A stretch of DNA of 64,000 bases, from contig NC_013216.1 of the NCBI RefSeq assembly GCF_000024205.1, positions 1,364,001-1,428,000 on the forward strand, in the 5' to 3' direction. The translations under genes and the position numbers were made by a program. The number at the start of each line of letters is the position of its first letter. Within the stretch, counting starts at the first letter, position 1. Under the pieces are notes generated by a model. The model saw only the letters and a program-made list of their open reading frames with translations. It was not told the origin of the DNA and made no database searches. This document shows, piece by piece, positions 63,725 to 64,000 of this stretch. The stretch comes from Desulfofarcimen acetoxidans DSM 771 (GTDB taxonomy: Bacteria > Bacillota > Desulfotomaculia > Desulfotomaculales > Desulfofarciminaceae).

Positions 63725-63988
63725 GTGACTGTTGATTATACGGAAAAGTTAACCCGGTTAAAAGACGGGCTGGAGAAAGCCAAAGATCTGAGAGTAAAGG
63801 CTTTAACCAAACTGGAGGGACTGGAAGCGCAAGAACAGGAACTGGTTAAAGAATTAAGAAGCAAATATGAGGTTGACCCGGAGAAATTGGAAGATGAAAT
63901 TGCTAGGCTGGAAAAACAAATTGCAGAAATGATTGCTGAAATTGAAGCCATCATCCCCTGGGATCTGTTGTCTAAATTCAAGCAATGA
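63725..63988 (+). CDS. Small coiled-coil protein of the nurA-herA cluster
   Basis: The 87-residue protein is almost wholly charged heptad helix (KLTRLKDGLEKAKDLRVKA, EDEIARLEKQIAEMIAEIEA). It has no cysteine hook and no ATPase motif, so it is not the missing Rad50 half. GTG 63725 follows GGGGGCAGCAGC. Its stop overlaps a possible next start (ATGA), so the operon continues out of the window. Confidence 0.75.
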   Translation: MTVDYTEKLTRLKDGLEKAKDLRVKALTKLEGLEAQEQELVKELRSKYEVDPEKLEDEIARLEKQIAEMIAEIEAIIPWDLLSKFKQ

Positions 63989-64000
63989 GGCCGGTGAGCA
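63985..64000 (+). CDS. Possible next gene of the cluster, cut by window end
   Basis: ATG at 63985 overlaps the stop of the coiled-coil gene in an ATGA arrangement, reading M-R-P-V-S before the window ends. The same overlap is common in this window for coupled genes. Nothing more can be said of its product. Confidence 0.3.

Noticed and set aside
62132-63988. A frameshifted full-length Rad50/SbcC covering both last genes
   Set aside because: The 87-residue gene has no signature motif, Walker B or second hook half, and has its own ribosome binding site, so no frameshift repair would produce a full Rad50.

Overview
The window looks like a chromosome segment of an anaerobic, spore-forming, Gram-positive bacterium of the Desulfotomaculum/Pelotomaculum type (Peptococcaceae sensu lato). 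This is inferred from gene content: a probable spoVM micro-gene, spoVB, YpmA- and YmfJ-like proteins, a T-box leader, three Hdr (heterodisulfide reductase-like) loci, a methylmalonyl-CoA epimerase/carboxyltransferase/biotin carrier set, and a small assimilatory-type sulfite reductase-like protein. No rRNA or CRISPR array was seen.

Layout. 1-9.6 kb: the end of a response regulator with its histidine kinase, adk, a methyltransferase, trxB, then mce-mmdA-biotin carrier (propionate/methylmalonyl-CoA metabolism), two metallohydrolase-type proteins and an unknown. 9.7-12.6 kb: a DinG-type helicase with a degenerate exonuclease domain. 12.6-13.2 kb: a two-hairpin repeat and spoVM. 13.2-26.3 kb: the redox core. 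A first hdrC-hdrB-hdrA set has an HdrA of 1480 residues with a GltD-like NAD(P)H/FAD module inserted and a second HdrA half fused on. After a strong terminator comes a second operon, hdrC-hdrB-hdrA-flxD-flxC-flxB-flxA, with an exact sigma-54 (-24/-12) promoter in front. Its flxD (mvhD-like) gene reads through an in-frame UGA as selenocysteine. Together these predict an NAD(P)H-linked, flavin-based electron-bifurcating Flx-Hdr complex.

26.3-46.8 kb: a second repeat copy, a decayed recombinase, an ECF sigma/anti-sigma module, folE, a YpmA-like gene, surE, spoVB, an EF-G-like factor, a PilZ protein, a 26-bp perfect inverted repeat, a secreted protein with a copper-amine-oxidase-like stalk domain, the small sulfite reductase, rnhA, hslO, apgM, and a two-component system next to an HtrA protease. 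47.0-49.8 kb: an orphan tandem HdrA-HdrA protein related to the 1480-residue one but without the GltD insert. 49.9-55.9 kb: a lytic transglycosylase, a membrane paralogue of the 38-kb secreted protein, a receiver-less OmpR-type regulator, small proteins, and a T-box leader with probable Phe specifier in front of a hotdog thioesterase and phenylacetate-CoA ligase. 55.9-64 kb: an orphan DNA methylase, a DUF3307 membrane protein, tRNA-Asp and tRNA-Gly, then nurA-herA-mre11-like-half rad50-coiled-coil, an archaeal-looking DNA end-processing cluster that runs off the window.

The most interesting items are the selenocysteine FlxD with its recoding hairpin and the sigma-54 control of its operon; the HdrA-GltD-HdrA fusion; a family of five intergenic repeats with covarying hairpins, mostly placed at terminator T-tracts; the Phe T-box ahead of phenylacetate-CoA ligase; and the NurA-HerA-Mre11 cluster whose Rad50-like subunit stops at the zinc hook.
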